In this document: piece after piece, positions 1 to 9,127 of the stretch
Numbering within the stretch: position 1 is the first letter of the stretch
How the letters are laid out: each line of letters begins with the position of its first letter
From: Thermoflavifilum sp.
Lineage (GTDB): Bacteria; Bacteroidota; Bacteroidia; Chitinophagales; Chitinophagaceae
Direction of reading: 5' to 3'
Length of the DNA: 64,000 bases
NCBI GenBank assembly: GCA_023511875.1
Contig: JAIMAQ010000008.1
Span: 50,466-114,465, forward strand
Notes under the pieces: generated by a model
The model's database searches: none
What the model was told of the DNA's origin: nothing
The model's input: the letters and a program-made list of their open reading frames with translations, nothing else
Program-made: the position numbers and the translations under genes

Positions 1-141
1 GTTTGTTAAACATAGTAGTATGAAATACACAAAAGGTATTTTAGCTAGATGAGCGGTCAGTCAGGGGGTGTAGGGCTATGTAGAGCGAAAAGGGTTACTT
101 CTTATCCAGACGCCTGAAAAAGCTGGTAGGGGCTGGAATGT

Positions 142-1434
142 TTAAGGTGCAGGAACGAGAAGAGGGTTCTTTTTTCGCACGTAAAAAATCAAGATTATCC
201 CTACAATAATGAGCAGAACAGAAATTAACTCTGCCTGAGTGGGATGGATACCCCAGATATTGTATTTAGTATTGACCCGAATGAGTTCCACGAAAAATCT
301 TTCCACACCAGCCATAATCAAATAAATGGCCGTGAGTAGTCCTGGCCTGAAAATACGTTTTCTGAGATACCAAAGCACGAAAAACAAGATCAAGCAAGCT
401 GTGAGCTCATAAAGAGGAGTGGGAAACACGGGGACGGGCAGCATAGCACAATGAGGGCCTATACAGCCAGGAATAGGTATACCCTCGCTATTGATATTAT
501 GTGGATAGGTGAAGGCAAAAAGCCAGTCGGGCAAAAACGAGAGCCAATGTGGCTTAGGAAAATAAGCGTGGGGTACGTGGTCAAGGCTGCCATAGTTCAT
601 TAAGAAAAAATCCTGGTATTTCTGTAAGGTTTGTTGAAATTGGCCAGGAGATGCAGGTACTACGCCACCATAGCCATCATTGGCATAGGCGCTGTTATAA
701 ATTCCCCAGTCTCCATCGCCTGCCATTTGACAACCTATTCTACCCAGCCCGTATGCAAGCATCATCACAGGAGCAAAACTATCGGCCAATTGCCACAAAT
801 CAATTTGCTTTTTGCGGGCATACCATGCTATGCCTAGTCCGGCCACAAACAATCCCCCGTAAAAGGTAAGCCCACTAAAGGAAAGAAAACTATGCAAGGG
901 ATCTTGCATATAGCTGTGCCAGTTTTCCAAGCTATCGAAAATCTTTGCTCCAATCAACCCACCAATCGCTGCAATCACTGTAAAATCACCTACGCGTTGA
1001 TGAGGCATAATGAGCTCTTCACGCATCACTGGTTTAGGCAGTTGTTGCTTTTTCTTTGATCGATACCGCAGAAAAGCTAATAGCAGAGCCAGGATGATTC
1101 CACCAGGCATACTGCCAGCAGAAGAAAGAATAAAAGCCTGTGGTTGATCTACAAAAAACTCCCATTGTTGAATTGCGCCTATGAATTTATATCCAACAAG
1201 AAAACCAATGAGGGCATGTATAAAAATATCAGATGCACTGGGAGGCTTACCCACCCAATATTTTTCTGTTACTCCTTTGATCCAACCCAATTTTTCTCTA
1301 CGTTGTAATTCTTTGATGAGCACCAATGCGGCAACCAGGAATGCGATAGCTACAAAAAAGCCAAATGTTTGAATAGGAAGACGGAGATAAATGCCAAATA
1401 AATCGCGTAGTAGATCGGATAGTGAAGGATACAT
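142..1434 (-). CDS. lgt: Prolipoprotein diacylglyceryl transferase
   Basis: Transfers diacylglycerol from phosphatidylglycerol to the lipobox cysteine of prolipoproteins in the inner membrane, the first step of lipoprotein maturation. About seven hydrophobic segments are visible. The family signature GRIGCQMAGDGDWG lies at residues 231-244 with its conserved arginine. The loop corresponding to the catalytic HGG of the E. coli enzyme reads FYGG near residue 191, so a tyrosine stands where E. coli has His103; I believe this is common in the phylum. The chosen start (MYPSLSD) matches family N-termini; an in-frame ATG 39 bases upstream would add an unlikely extension. At 430 aa it is longer than the roughly 290 aa E. 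coli enzyme because of extra loops. Many lipoproteins in this window depend on it. Confidence 0.93.
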   Translation of the reverse strand: MYPSLSDLLRDLFGIYLRLPIQTFGFFVAIAFLVAALVLIKELQRREKLGWIKGVTEKYWVGKPPSASDIFIHALIGFLVGYKFIGAIQQWEFFVDQPQAFILSSAGSMPGGIILALLLAFLRYRSKKKQQLPKPVMREELIMPHQRVGDFTVIAAIGGLIGAKIFDSLENWHSYMQDPLHSFLSFSGLTFYGGLFVAGLGIAWYARKKQIDLWQLADSFAPVMMLAYGLGRIGCQMAGDGDWGIYNSAYANDGYGGVVPASPGQFQQTLQKYQDFFLMNYGSLDHVPHAYFPKPHWLSFLPDWLFAFTYPHNINSEGIPIPGCIGPHCAMLPVPVFPTPLYELTACLILFFVLWYLRKRIFRPGLLTAIYLIMAGVERFFVELIRVNTKYNIWGIHPTQAELISVLLIIVGIILIFYVRKKNPLLVPAP

Positions 1435-1568
1435 ACAAAAAAATTTGGTGATCTGAAAGCACACTATGAACAAAGCCGAATTTCACAGTGCCTCAAACCA
1501 CCAAATTATAAGTTATGTTTCAAACTGCCAAGTACCTATATTAGGTAAAGTGTTTGAAAATTTATTTT

Positions 1569-1982
1569 TTAACAATATTGATCAAAAGCAGCCATCAAAC
1601 TTTGTGCAATTACTTGCGCTGGTCTTCCTTCAATCATATGCCTTTCAATCATCAACACCAACTTTCCATCTTTAAATAAAGCAATTGAAGGAGAGGAAGG
1701 TGGATAGGGTAACAAATGTTTGCGAATTTGTTCCACTGCTTCAAAATCAAATCCAGCAAAACTAGTTACCAGATAATCGGGCTTTTTGGCTGCATGTGCC
1801 AAAGCCATTAATACGCCTGGCCTGGCTGTACCCGCCGAACACCCACAAACAGAATTGATCACAACGAGCGTAGTACCTTTTCGTGCAAGCGCTTGTTCTA
1901 CTTCTTCAGGTGTGAGTAGTTCTTCAAATCCATTTTCCGTTAATTCAGCCTTCATCGGCAATACCAACTCAGCAGGATACAT
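1569..1982 (-). CDS. BrxA/BrxB family bacilliredoxin
   Basis: Small thioredoxin-fold protein of 137 aa. Residues 46-48 form the Cys-Gly-Cys active site that defines the BrxA/BrxB (YphP/YqiW) family, and the flanking SAGTARPG stretch is also characteristic. Known members reduce bacillithiol-protein mixed disulfides formed under oxidative stress, in the cytoplasm. In Bacteroidota the family is common, so it may act with bacillithiol or another low-molecular-weight thiol; the partner cannot be told from this window. No bacillithiol biosynthesis gene is nearby. A good TAnnTTTG promoter element lies 21 bases before the start, so it is probably transcribed alone. Confidence 0.9.
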   Translation of the reverse strand: MYPAELVLPMKAELTENGFEELLTPEEVEQALARKGTTLVVINSVCGCSAGTARPGVLMALAHAAKKPDYLVTSFAGFDFEAVEQIRKHLLPYPPSSPSIALFKDGKLVLMIERHMIEGRPAQVIAQSLMAAFDQYC

Positions 1983-2002
1983 GTTTATTTATTTTTCTTT
2001 CG

Positions 2003-2036
2003 CAAAGATAATAAATTCTGTTTATAAGAAAACAAA
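2003..2036 (-). promoter_or_regulatory. Putative Bacteroidota promoter for the bacilliredoxin gene
   Basis: Read on the minus strand, TATCTTTG (2003-2010) fits the -7 consensus TAnnTTTG, and TTTG at 2033-2036 could be the -33 element. The 22-base spacer is slightly long. The position, 21 bases before the ATG, suits a short leader. Confidence 0.45.
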
Positions 2037-2163
2037 TCTCCCATACTCTACACATGTGTGTATAAAACAATATGTACAGCAAACATGTTGAATGATATGT
2101 TTACCGAAAAAATAATTTAACAATTATTTGATATTGACAGTTCTTTGACAGTAAAAATTTATA

Positions 2164-3249
2164 TCACCAATGCATGAGACGACGAAGATGATCGGCTAAA
2201 AGAGTACCCATTTCTTGTTGCTCTGCTAGATCAGGATGCTCCCCACAACCATGATCATATCGGTGTGGAAAAAAGAAATAATCTACTCGATGATCTCCTT
2301 GCAAACGAAGTGTGTGACAAACAGCTCGAATATAAGTTTGCAACACATGATTGAGTTGATCATTGGCCATAGGGCTATTCAAGCAAATAATTTGTGCTTG
2401 CGAATAGAGTTTTCTCACGGTATGAATAAACTGTACATATGCCGTGCAAAAGTGTACTGAGTCTTGAATGCCATCATTTTGCCCTAAACATATGGTTACT
2501 ACATCGGGTTGGTAATTAGCAAAATTCCAAGCAATACTATCATCGCGCATGTTTATCTTATCAAACACTTGTGGCATTGTTATATGCATTTGACAACAAC
2601 TATATATCAAACCTATTCCTGAAACTGCAGTTAAATGCCATTGTGCATTCAACAAGCGTGCAGCCACAGCTCCATAGCTCATGTATGCATTATGTTGATC
2701 ATACCATGCCCCTTTACCACATGGAATGACAGATGTATCAGCTCCAAACCCACAAGTAATTGAATTCCCTATACATTCAATCTTTCTTTTGGGTAATGGA
2801 TTGGGTGATAATAAAGCAGTGCATCTTATGCCTAAACAAGCTACATACCCATTCCCTGTTTCTGTATCTTTACATACCAACACATGATGCACAGGTTGAG
2901 CCCGATTTCCTCGAATCAAAATAGTATCTATATCATGTGTAAGATGCAACCGCTGTGGAGGTAGATCGTCTACAACAATTTCTATATAATTTTGATGTTG
3001 CCCATATAATTGTTGATCTTGCACAATCAGATAAATACTATCACCCATTGCTTGAAAACAAAAATAACTGCCAGGCAACCATAATCTAGGTTGATGAGGT
3101 CTACTAAAATCAATTCGACCAACATACTGAATTCTTGAATCATCTCCTAGATACGTGCGTAATTGAGCTTTTACAACAAGCCCACTTGTGAGGATAATTG
3201 CTAACAAAAAAAATATCTTCTTCAATGGGATATGCAATACAATCATCAT
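2164..3249 (-). CDS. CE2-type SGNH/GDSL carbohydrate esterase, exported
   Basis: A 361 aa protein with an N-terminal signal peptide (hydrophobic stretch about 10-24, cleavage after VKA-Q). Residues about 30-150 look like the beta-sandwich domain of carbohydrate esterase family 2. The catalytic SGNH domain follows, with the nucleophile in GNSITCG (Ser163), an oxyanion block CLGQND, and the C-terminal HPD histidine near residue 338. CE2 enzymes remove acetyl groups from xylan or other glycans, so a periplasmic or surface deacetylase is likely; the substrate is not known. It lies 23 bases after the TolB-propeller gene and is probably co-transcribed with it. Its ATG sits inside a perfect 16-base palindrome (3247-3262), which could fold over the start. 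Confidence 0.8.
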   Translation of the reverse strand: MMIVLHIPLKKIFFLLAIILTSGLVVKAQLRTYLGDDSRIQYVGRIDFSRPHQPRLWLPGSYFCFQAMGDSIYLIVQDQQLYGQHQNYIEIVVDDLPPQRLHLTHDIDTILIRGNRAQPVHHVLVCKDTETGNGYVACLGIRCTALLSPNPLPKRKIECIGNSITCGFGADTSVIPCGKGAWYDQHNAYMSYGAVAARLLNAQWHLTAVSGIGLIYSCCQMHITMPQVFDKINMRDDSIAWNFANYQPDVVTICLGQNDGIQDSVHFCTAYVQFIHTVRKLYSQAQIICLNSPMANDQLNHVLQTYIRAVCHTLRLQGDHRVDYFFFPHRYDHGCGEHPDLAEQQEMGTLLADHLRRLMHW

Positions 3250-3272
3250 TATTTAAATAATGAAATCACCAC

Positions 3273-4796
3273 TTAAAGATTACCAGAATTACTGACAAAT
3301 GCGATATAACGACTATCTGGCGACCAAGATGGTGTATTTATCGTGCCTTGTCCACCATATACATAAGCAAGAACTTTAGGCTGCCCACCACCAATAGGCA
3401 TCATACGAATATATACACGCTTATAAAATGGATGGTCATCGGCCTTTACATCTGGTAAATAAGATAAAAAGACTATCCATTGACCATCGGGTGAAATATG
3501 TGGAAACCAATTTTGAAATTCATCATGGGTGAGCTGTTCGGGTGAGTTGCCATCTGCATGCATACGCCATATTTGCATGTGACCCGAACGAACAGAATTG
3601 AAATAAATATATTTTCCATCTGGGCTATATTCTGGACCATCATCGAGCCCGGGTGAAAAGGTCAACCGTTCTTCTTCCCCACCCTGCACGGAAATACGAT
3701 AGATATCGAAATCATGATTTCTCTGGGCAGTGTACACCAGATATTGGCCGTCGGGCGACCAACCATGTAAGTAAGATGGCCCTTGAGGAGTAATCAATCG
3801 TGGTTGTCCGCCTGAAATAGGCATCACATAGATATGTGAACGGTTATCTCCTTCGGGAGTGTTACTTATGCCTAGCCATTGTCCATCAAATGAAATGACA
3901 TGGTCGTTATTGTTTTGTATGGCATTGCCTGAAGGAATGAGTTGCACTTGATGAGTGATTAAAGAAAAACGATACAATCGGCCGTCTTTGTTGAAAATAA
4001 GTGACTGCCCATTCTTGGTCCAATTCGGTGCTTGAATGGATCCAGAATCGGTATGTACAATCCAACGATGCCCTGTAGCTATATCTAATATTTCCAAATA
4101 ACTGCCTAAATAGTCATGATAAGGGATCAAACTTGCTGGTGCAGGACGAATGATGCGAACATTCCGAAAGATGGCTTGCTCATATGCATGCGCCTGGTGT
4201 GCACAGATAAATAATCCGGCATACACAGTATCTGGGAAATGCAGGCTATCTACCTCAACAGATTGCAGGGTATCTCCCCAACGAGCCGCAGAAAGAATAA
4301 ACCGATTTCCAGATCTTTCTAATTGCAACACCCATGCACTATCTTCTGGAATGGTTTGTTCTTGCGTAAGCCCATTATTTACCGATCGATATTGCAAAGA
4401 AATCAATCCATTGCCATGGGCCACTGCGCTTACTTGTGCCGAATGAGGATCTAGGCTTGTGAGCACCATCCAGCCGGCTTTTCGATGAGGTTCCTGGCTA
4501 GGATATGGCCAATATATCTCGGCTTGCAAAATAAAGTCTCCCGTTAATGGGGTAAACACATAATGAAAAGCATCGGTCTGTGCCCATGTATTATCACCAG
4601 AACCTTCCAGCCAATAGGTTTGCCCTATGGGGTTATAAGCCGCATGACCTGGAAGCGCAACCGAACCCACATCTTGTTGTTCGGAAAATATGCCAATGGG
4701 CAATGATGTTTGTGCTGCAACTGGAAAGATAAAAGAGATCAAGATGCAAAGCAACGTATAATGCTTCATCAAAAGCAACATATAATACTTCATCAT
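3273..4796 (-). CDS. Exported TolB-like beta-propeller protein with N-terminal lectin-like domain
   Basis: A 507 aa protein with signal peptide (cleavage near VAA-Q). The first half (about 35-215) resembles a concanavalin-like DUF1349/LamG domain of the kind that often binds carbohydrate. The second half (about 225-505) contains repeated WSPDGQYL-type blades of a WD40/TolB-like propeller. It probably acts in the periplasm or at the surface, perhaps recognising a glycan for the neighbouring CE2 esterase; that link is inference from adjacency. The first 16 codons are two near-identical 8-residue units, MKYYMLLL and MKHYTLLC, caused by a 24-base tandem duplication, so the true start may be 4796, 4793 or 4769. 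Confidence 0.75.
   Translation of the reverse strand: MMKYYMLLLMKHYTLLCILISFIFPVAAQTSLPIGIFSEQQDVGSVALPGHAAYNPIGQTYWLEGSGDNTWAQTDAFHYVFTPLTGDFILQAEIYWPYPSQEPHRKAGWMVLTSLDPHSAQVSAVAHGNGLISLQYRSVNNGLTQEQTIPEDSAWVLQLERSGNRFILSAARWGDTLQSVEVDSLHFPDTVYAGLFICAHQAHAYEQAIFRNVRIIRPAPASLIPYHDYLGSYLEILDIATGHRWIVHTDSGSIQAPNWTKNGQSLIFNKDGRLYRFSLITHQVQLIPSGNAIQNNNDHVISFDGQWLGISNTPEGDNRSHIYVMPISGGQPRLITPQGPSYLHGWSPDGQYLVYTAQRNHDFDIYRISVQGGEEERLTFSPGLDDGPEYSPDGKYIYFNSVRSGHMQIWRMHADGNSPEQLTHDEFQNWFPHISPDGQWIVFLSYLPDVKADDHPFYKRVYIRMMPIGGGQPKVLAYVYGGQGTINTPSWSPDSRYIAFVSNSGNL
4749..4795. repeat. 24-base tandem duplication over the start codon
   Basis: Positions 4749-4771 and 4773-4795 are two 23-base copies with two mismatches and a period of 24. 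The period is a multiple of three, so the reading frame is kept and each copy supplies an in-frame ATG. Confidence 0.85.
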
Positions 4797-4850
4797 AAAT
4801 ACAACAATCTACAGCACAAAATAGCAAAATTCACCACGATATGCAAGTCA

Positions 4851-4888
4851 TGAAAAAATAAAATAGGCCTTCGTGTAGAAGGCCTATT
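4851..4888 (-). terminator. Rho-independent terminator after the TPR gene
   Basis: A perfect 11-base-pair stem (4862-4872 with 4878-4888, AATAGGCCTTC and its complement) with loop GTGTA. On the minus strand it is followed by TATTTTTT. It lies just after the stop at 4911 and separates the TPR gene from the propeller gene. Confidence 0.85.
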
Positions 4889-4910
4889 CAAGAATAAAAA
4901 CAAATTTAAC

Positions 4911-6170
4911 TTATTCGGCTTTACTATCGGCCTGATCGTATTTGGCTTTTACTTCATTATATTTATCGGTTTCATTTTTTCGGGCATAAATCGCTTTTAG
5001 TCCAGAAAGTGCATTCTTATAAGCCAGCATTTCATTTTGATTGAGTTTAGACTTAGCATCGAGAATATGATAAGTTTTATCTAAGTAAGGTAATGCCAGG
5101 TTGAGTAAGCTATCTTGGATATGTGCAATTTGTTGTGCTTTTTGCATTTCCTGTTGAGAAGATCCCAACTGTCCTAATTCTCTACCATATTTAGCAGCAT
5201 TATTGTAATACAACAAGCCAAGATTGAAATTAGCGGGATAATCGTCGGGTTTGAGCGCAATAGCTTTTTTATACATGTCAATAGCTTTTTGTTCTAATTC
5301 CTGCGCATTTGCAGGTGGTGTAGTATCGTTACCTTGCTCATCGGTTGGATGTGCGAGATTATCGTAAATAATGGCTAAATTTAAGATCAGGTTATAGTTA
5401 TCAGGATGTTGTTGTACTTCGTTTTCCAGCTTGCTGATCAACTCATTGGTCTTACCAGCTTTTTCATAGAGCTGAATTTCCAGATTATTAAAATTATCAT
5501 TTGTAGGAAATAACTTTTTACCTTCCTCAGCAGTAGCCACAGCGCTATCAAACTGGTTACGATCCATATACATATTGGCGAGTGTGTAATACAGGTAAGG
5601 CTCTTTATCAAATCCAAGCTGGGCTGCTTTTTGAAAATAAGCAAATGCAGTATCTTCATGATGACTTTGAAGAGCTACGTATCCTGTATAGAATACCATT
5701 GCCGTGTCGGTAGGGATTGATCCCACACCTTTATCGTTTAAGAAACGAGCTATTTCCCAAGTACGCATAAATTTATCATATGCCGAATCGAATTTTTGTG
5801 TATTTACATCGGCATAAGCAGCATTACCCATCACTACATAAATATCGCTTAGATTTTTAGACAAGGTCAATAAGATTTCTGGATCTTTGGGGCTAAGCTC
5901 TACGGCTTTTTGATAAGCTTCAAATGCTTTCCAGGCTTCTTGTGGATCTTTTTTTTCGGTGGCAATGGCGCCATGAATTTCGCCACTCAAATACCATGTT
6001 TTTCCTTGATTACCTGTTTTAGGGTCTTGCAAGGCTTGCTGGATATCGGTCAGGGCCTCATTGTAATTTTTATTTTTGAAAGCATCTTCGGCCTTTCTCA
6101 CTAATTTATTTTGCGCAAAAGCCCAACCACTAAATACAAGTAAAAACAACACTAAAAAAGTTTTTTTCAT
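4911..6170 (-). CDS. Exported tetratricopeptide repeat protein
   Basis: A 419 aa protein starting with a clear signal peptide (MKKTFLVLFLLVFSGWAFA-Q) and then a series of TPR helices spread along the chain, for example around residues 25-90, 150-260 and 295-340. Such proteins act as periplasmic or outer-membrane scaffolds. A run ending in GNDTTPPANAQELEQ breaks the repeats near residue 285. No enzymatic motif is seen and no specific partner can be named. It has its own strong terminator downstream, and 83 bases separate it from gyrA upstream, so it is likely monocistronic. Confidence 0.75.
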   Translation of the reverse strand: MKKTFLVLFLLVFSGWAFAQNKLVRKAEDAFKNKNYNEALTDIQQALQDPKTGNQGKTWYLSGEIHGAIATEKKDPQEAWKAFEAYQKAVELSPKDPEILLTLSKNLSDIYVVMGNAAYADVNTQKFDSAYDKFMRTWEIARFLNDKGVGSIPTDTAMVFYTGYVALQSHHEDTAFAYFQKAAQLGFDKEPYLYYTLANMYMDRNQFDSAVATAEEGKKLFPTNDNFNNLEIQLYEKAGKTNELISKLENEVQQHPDNYNLILNLAIIYDNLAHPTDEQGNDTTPPANAQELEQKAIDMYKKAIALKPDDYPANFNLGLLYYNNAAKYGRELGQLGSSQQEMQKAQQIAHIQDSLLNLALPYLDKTYHILDAKSKLNQNEMLAYKNALSGLKAIYARKNETDKYNEVKAKYDQADSKAE

Positions 6171-6253
6171 AATACAAGATATATTTAAGTTTCACAAATA
6201 CGCTTGCAAAATACAAGATCATTCGCAAAAATGCAATCTGGATTTTGTATATG

Positions 6254-8749
6254 CTATTTTGAATCTTCCAATTCCGTGCCATTGATGAGGTCTTCTTCCA
6301 CTCGAGCAATAGAAGCTATTTCGTCGTGCTCATCGAGTTTGATCAATCTCACGCCTTGTGTAGCCCGGCCTGTTTCACGAATGTCAGACACAGGTGTACG
6401 TATGGTGATGCCCGATTTACAGATGATCATCAGGTCGTCGTCGACCGAGACGTCGAGTATACCCACCAGGGAACCCGTTTTGGAAGTAATGTGAATGGTT
6501 TTCACGCCTTTACCTCCTCTATTGGTGATTCGATATTCGTCGATGGTGGTGCGTTTACCAAAGCCTTTTTCCGAGACCACCAATACATTTTTCCCTGTAT
6601 CTTCTTTTTTCACACAAATCATTCCAATGACTTCGTCGTTTGCATCTTCAAGTGTGATCCCTCGTACTCCAATAGCTCCCCTACCGGTTTCGCGTACGGC
6701 CGTTTCTGGAAAGCGGATGGCTCTCCCAGTTTTCACGGCGATCATCACATCGCAAGTGCCATCGGTAAGCTTGGCATCTAAGAGCTGATCACCTTCGTTG
6801 ACGGTAATAGCAATAATACCGTTTTGACGCATGCGAGAAAAATCGACCAATGGTGATTTTTTAACGATCCCCTTTCGTGTACAAAATAAAATGTAATGGT
6901 TGTGGATATACTCTTCATTATCCAGATCTTTCACTGCGATAACGGCACGCACTCGGTCATCGGCCGATAGGTTGATGAGGTTCTGGATGGCTCGCCCTTT
7001 AGCCTGTCGCTCTCCTTCTGGAATTTCAAATACCCTAAGCCAATAGCATTTGCCTTTTTCGGTGAAAATGAGCATGGTGTCATGATTGGAGGCAACAAAC
7101 AAGTGTTCGATGAAGTCTTCTTCTCGAGTTTTGCCACCGGTAATGCCTCGCCCGCCTCGCCGTTGTTGTCGGTAATCGGAGAGAGAGGTGCGTTTAATGT
7201 AGCCAAGATGTGAAATGGTAATGACTACGGCTTCATTGGCAATGACATCTTCGATGCGCATTTCCGTGGTGAGATACTGGATCTCTGTTTTGCGTTCATC
7301 GCCAAAACGCTCGCCTACTTCTTTCAGCTCATCTTTAATGATTTGCATGCGCAGGGGTTGGTTGGCAAGGACTTCTTTGAGGTAGGCAATTTGCTTCGAT
7401 ACTTCTTCGTGTTCTTGGCGAATTTTGTCGCGTTCCAATCCCGTGAGGCGTTGTAGACGTAATTCCAAAATGGCTTTGGCCTGCACTTCGGTGAGCTGAA
7501 ACTGAGTCATCAAGCCGTTTTTAGCCGTTTCCGGGTCAGCCGATGAACGAATCAGGGCAATTACTTCATCTAAATGATCGAGTGCAATTAAGTATCCTTC
7601 TAAAATATGGGCACGCTTTTCGGCTTCACGAAGTTCAAACTGGCTGCGACGTACAACGACTTCATGCCTGAAGTCTACAAAAGCTTGAATGAGTTCTTTG
7701 ATATTCATAAGCCGAGGCCGCCCGTGTAGCAAAGCCACGTTGTTTACCCCGTAAGATGTTTGCAGCTCAGTATGTTTGTACAGTTGGTTGATGATCACTT
7801 GGGGAATAGCATCGCGTCTCAAATCAATGACGAGCCGCACCCCTTCCCTGCCCGACTCGTCGCGCACATCGCTAATGCCTTCGATGACTTTATTGTTAAC
7901 CAGCAAAGCAATTTTTTGATGCAGCTCGGCCTTGTTTACCTGATAGGGCAATTCATAAATGATGATTTGGTCTTTCCCATGTAGACCCGTCTCCACCCGA
8001 AGTTTACCCCTCACCACAACACGACCTCTACCCGTTTCAAAGGCTTGTTTCACTCCTTCATAGCCGTATATAATACCTCCTGTGGGAAAATCGGGGGCCT
8101 TGATATGTTGAATCAAACGATCAATAGTGATTGCTGGATCATCAATATAAGCCAGGCAAGCATCTACAATTTCGCGCAGGTTATGTGGTAAGATATTGGT
8201 GGCCATGCCCACAGCTATCCCAGAAGCCCCATTCATAAGCAGCTGAGGAATGCGAGTAGGTAATACCGTGGGTTCTTTGAGGGTATCATCAAAATTATTG
8301 GTAAAATCAACCGTATCTTTTTCAATATCTTCTAGCATCGCCTCGGCAATGCGTTGCAAGCGGATCTCTGTATAACGCATAGCCGCTGGAGCATCGCCAT
8401 CGAGCGAGCCAAAATTGCCATGGCCATCAATGAGGGGATAGCGCATGGTCCAGTCTTGAGCCATTCGCACTATGGCATCGTAAATCGCACTATCGCCATG
8501 CGGGTGATATTTACCCATCACCTCACCCACAATACGGGCCGACTTTTTATACGGTTTATTGCTGTTGTTCCCCAATTCGTTCATGCCGTATAAGATGCGG
8601 CGTTGAACTGGCTTTAGTCCATCGCGCGCATCGGGAAGTGCACGGCTAACAATTACCGACATGGAATAGTCGATATACGCCGTTTTCATTTGCTCTTCAA
8701 TATTGACCTTAATAATACGGCCCTGCTGACTTTCGGTTTGCTCTTCCAT
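6254..8749 (-). CDS. gyrA: DNA gyrase subunit A
   Basis: Breakage-reunion subunit of gyrase, which introduces negative supercoils with GyrB. At 831 aa it has normal family length. The active-site tyrosine is Tyr126 in [10 protein letters not shown]. The quinolone region reads [17 protein letters not shown] with Ser87 and Asp91, matching the sensitive E. coli Ser83 and Asp87. A GyrA box (QRRGGRG, near residue 530) marks it as gyrase rather than topoisomerase IV, and the C-terminal DNA-wrapping repeats follow. The start MEEQTESQ is supported by a TAnnTTTG element 26 bases upstream. gyrB is not in the window. Confidence 0.97.
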   Translation of the reverse strand: MEEQTESQQGRIIKVNIEEQMKTAYIDYSMSVIVSRALPDARDGLKPVQRRILYGMNELGNNSNKPYKKSARIVGEVMGKYHPHGDSAIYDAIVRMAQDWTMRYPLIDGHGNFGSLDGDAPAAMRYTEIRLQRIAEAMLEDIEKDTVDFTNNFDDTLKEPTVLPTRIPQLLMNGASGIAVGMATNILPHNLREIVDACLAYIDDPAITIDRLIQHIKAPDFPTGGIIYGYEGVKQAFETGRGRVVVRGKLRVETGLHGKDQIIIYELPYQVNKAELHQKIALLVNNKVIEGISDVRDESGREGVRLVIDLRRDAIPQVIINQLYKHTELQTSYGVNNVALLHGRPRLMNIKELIQAFVDFRHEVVVRRSQFELREAEKRAHILEGYLIALDHLDEVIALIRSSADPETAKNGLMTQFQLTEVQAKAILELRLQRLTGLERDKIRQEHEEVSKQIAYLKEVLANQPLRMQIIKDELKEVGERFGDERKTEIQYLTTEMRIEDVIANEAVVITISHLGYIKRTSLSDYRQQRRGGRGITGGKTREEDFIEHLFVASNHDTMLIFTEKGKCYWLRVFEIPEGERQAKGRAIQNLINLSADDRVRAVIAVKDLDNEEYIHNHYILFCTRKGIVKKSPLVDFSRMRQNGIIAITVNEGDQLLDAKLTDGTCDVMIAVKTGRAIRFPETAVRETGRGAIGVRGITLEDANDEVIGMICVKKEDTGKNVLVVSEKGFGKRTTIDEYRITNRGGKGVKTIHITSKTGSLVGILDVSVDDDLMIICKSGITIRTPVSDIRETGRATQGVRLIKLDEHDEIASIARVEEDLINGTELEDSK

Positions 8750-8774
8750 GGTAATGTGTTCTGGTAAAATCGCA

Positions 8775-8782
8775 CAAAATTA
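8775..8782 (-). promoter_or_regulatory. Putative -7 element of the gyrA promoter
   Basis: TAATTTTG on the minus strand, a full match to TAnnTTTG, 26 bases before the gyrA ATG. I saw no convincing -33 TTG at normal spacing. Confidence 0.35.
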
Positions 8783-9127
8783 GCGTATTCTTTCGGCAAG
8801 TCGTTGGAAAAAACCGCAACAAAAGCATCTAGCCGAGCAGAAATACTCATTCAACATTTTTTCGTATATACTGAGATCATTACATACGAATAGTTTTGCA
8901 TGATTCTTGTTTTATATGGGTAGGTAACTGATTACAAGAGCTTACTTAGCTGAAAAGATGAGCGATCTGGCAAGTGATTGAAAAGAAATATAGATATTTG
9001 CTCTGCCAGATTTCAACTCTGCCTCAGATCGTTATCGCTAATTCACCTACAAAGTCCCACACACCATTTTCTAGAGTTGGCAATCAACTCCAAGAAATCT
9101 AGGTGTAGACGTTAAAAATCATGAGTT
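8783..9127. other. Divergent intergenic region between gyrA and the saccharopine dehydrogenase-like gene
   Basis: No credible coding sequence. On the plus strand TAGTTTTG at 8891-8898 fits the -7 consensus but is 230 bases from the next start. The arms TCTGGCA (8966-8972) and TGCCAGA (9004-9010) could pair. The overlapping GCGATCT could instead pair with AGATCG near 9026, so two alternative folds are possible. No function is claimed. Confidence 0.4.

Noticed and set aside
1..141. Possible yidD or other gene downstream of lgt
   Set aside because: No frame on either strand shows the expected cysteine and proline motifs; stops are frequent.
6326..6781. Plus-strand frame of 151 codons opposite gyrA
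   Set aside because: Fully inside gyrA on the opposite strand, no family resemblance, and gyrA is complete and conserved there.
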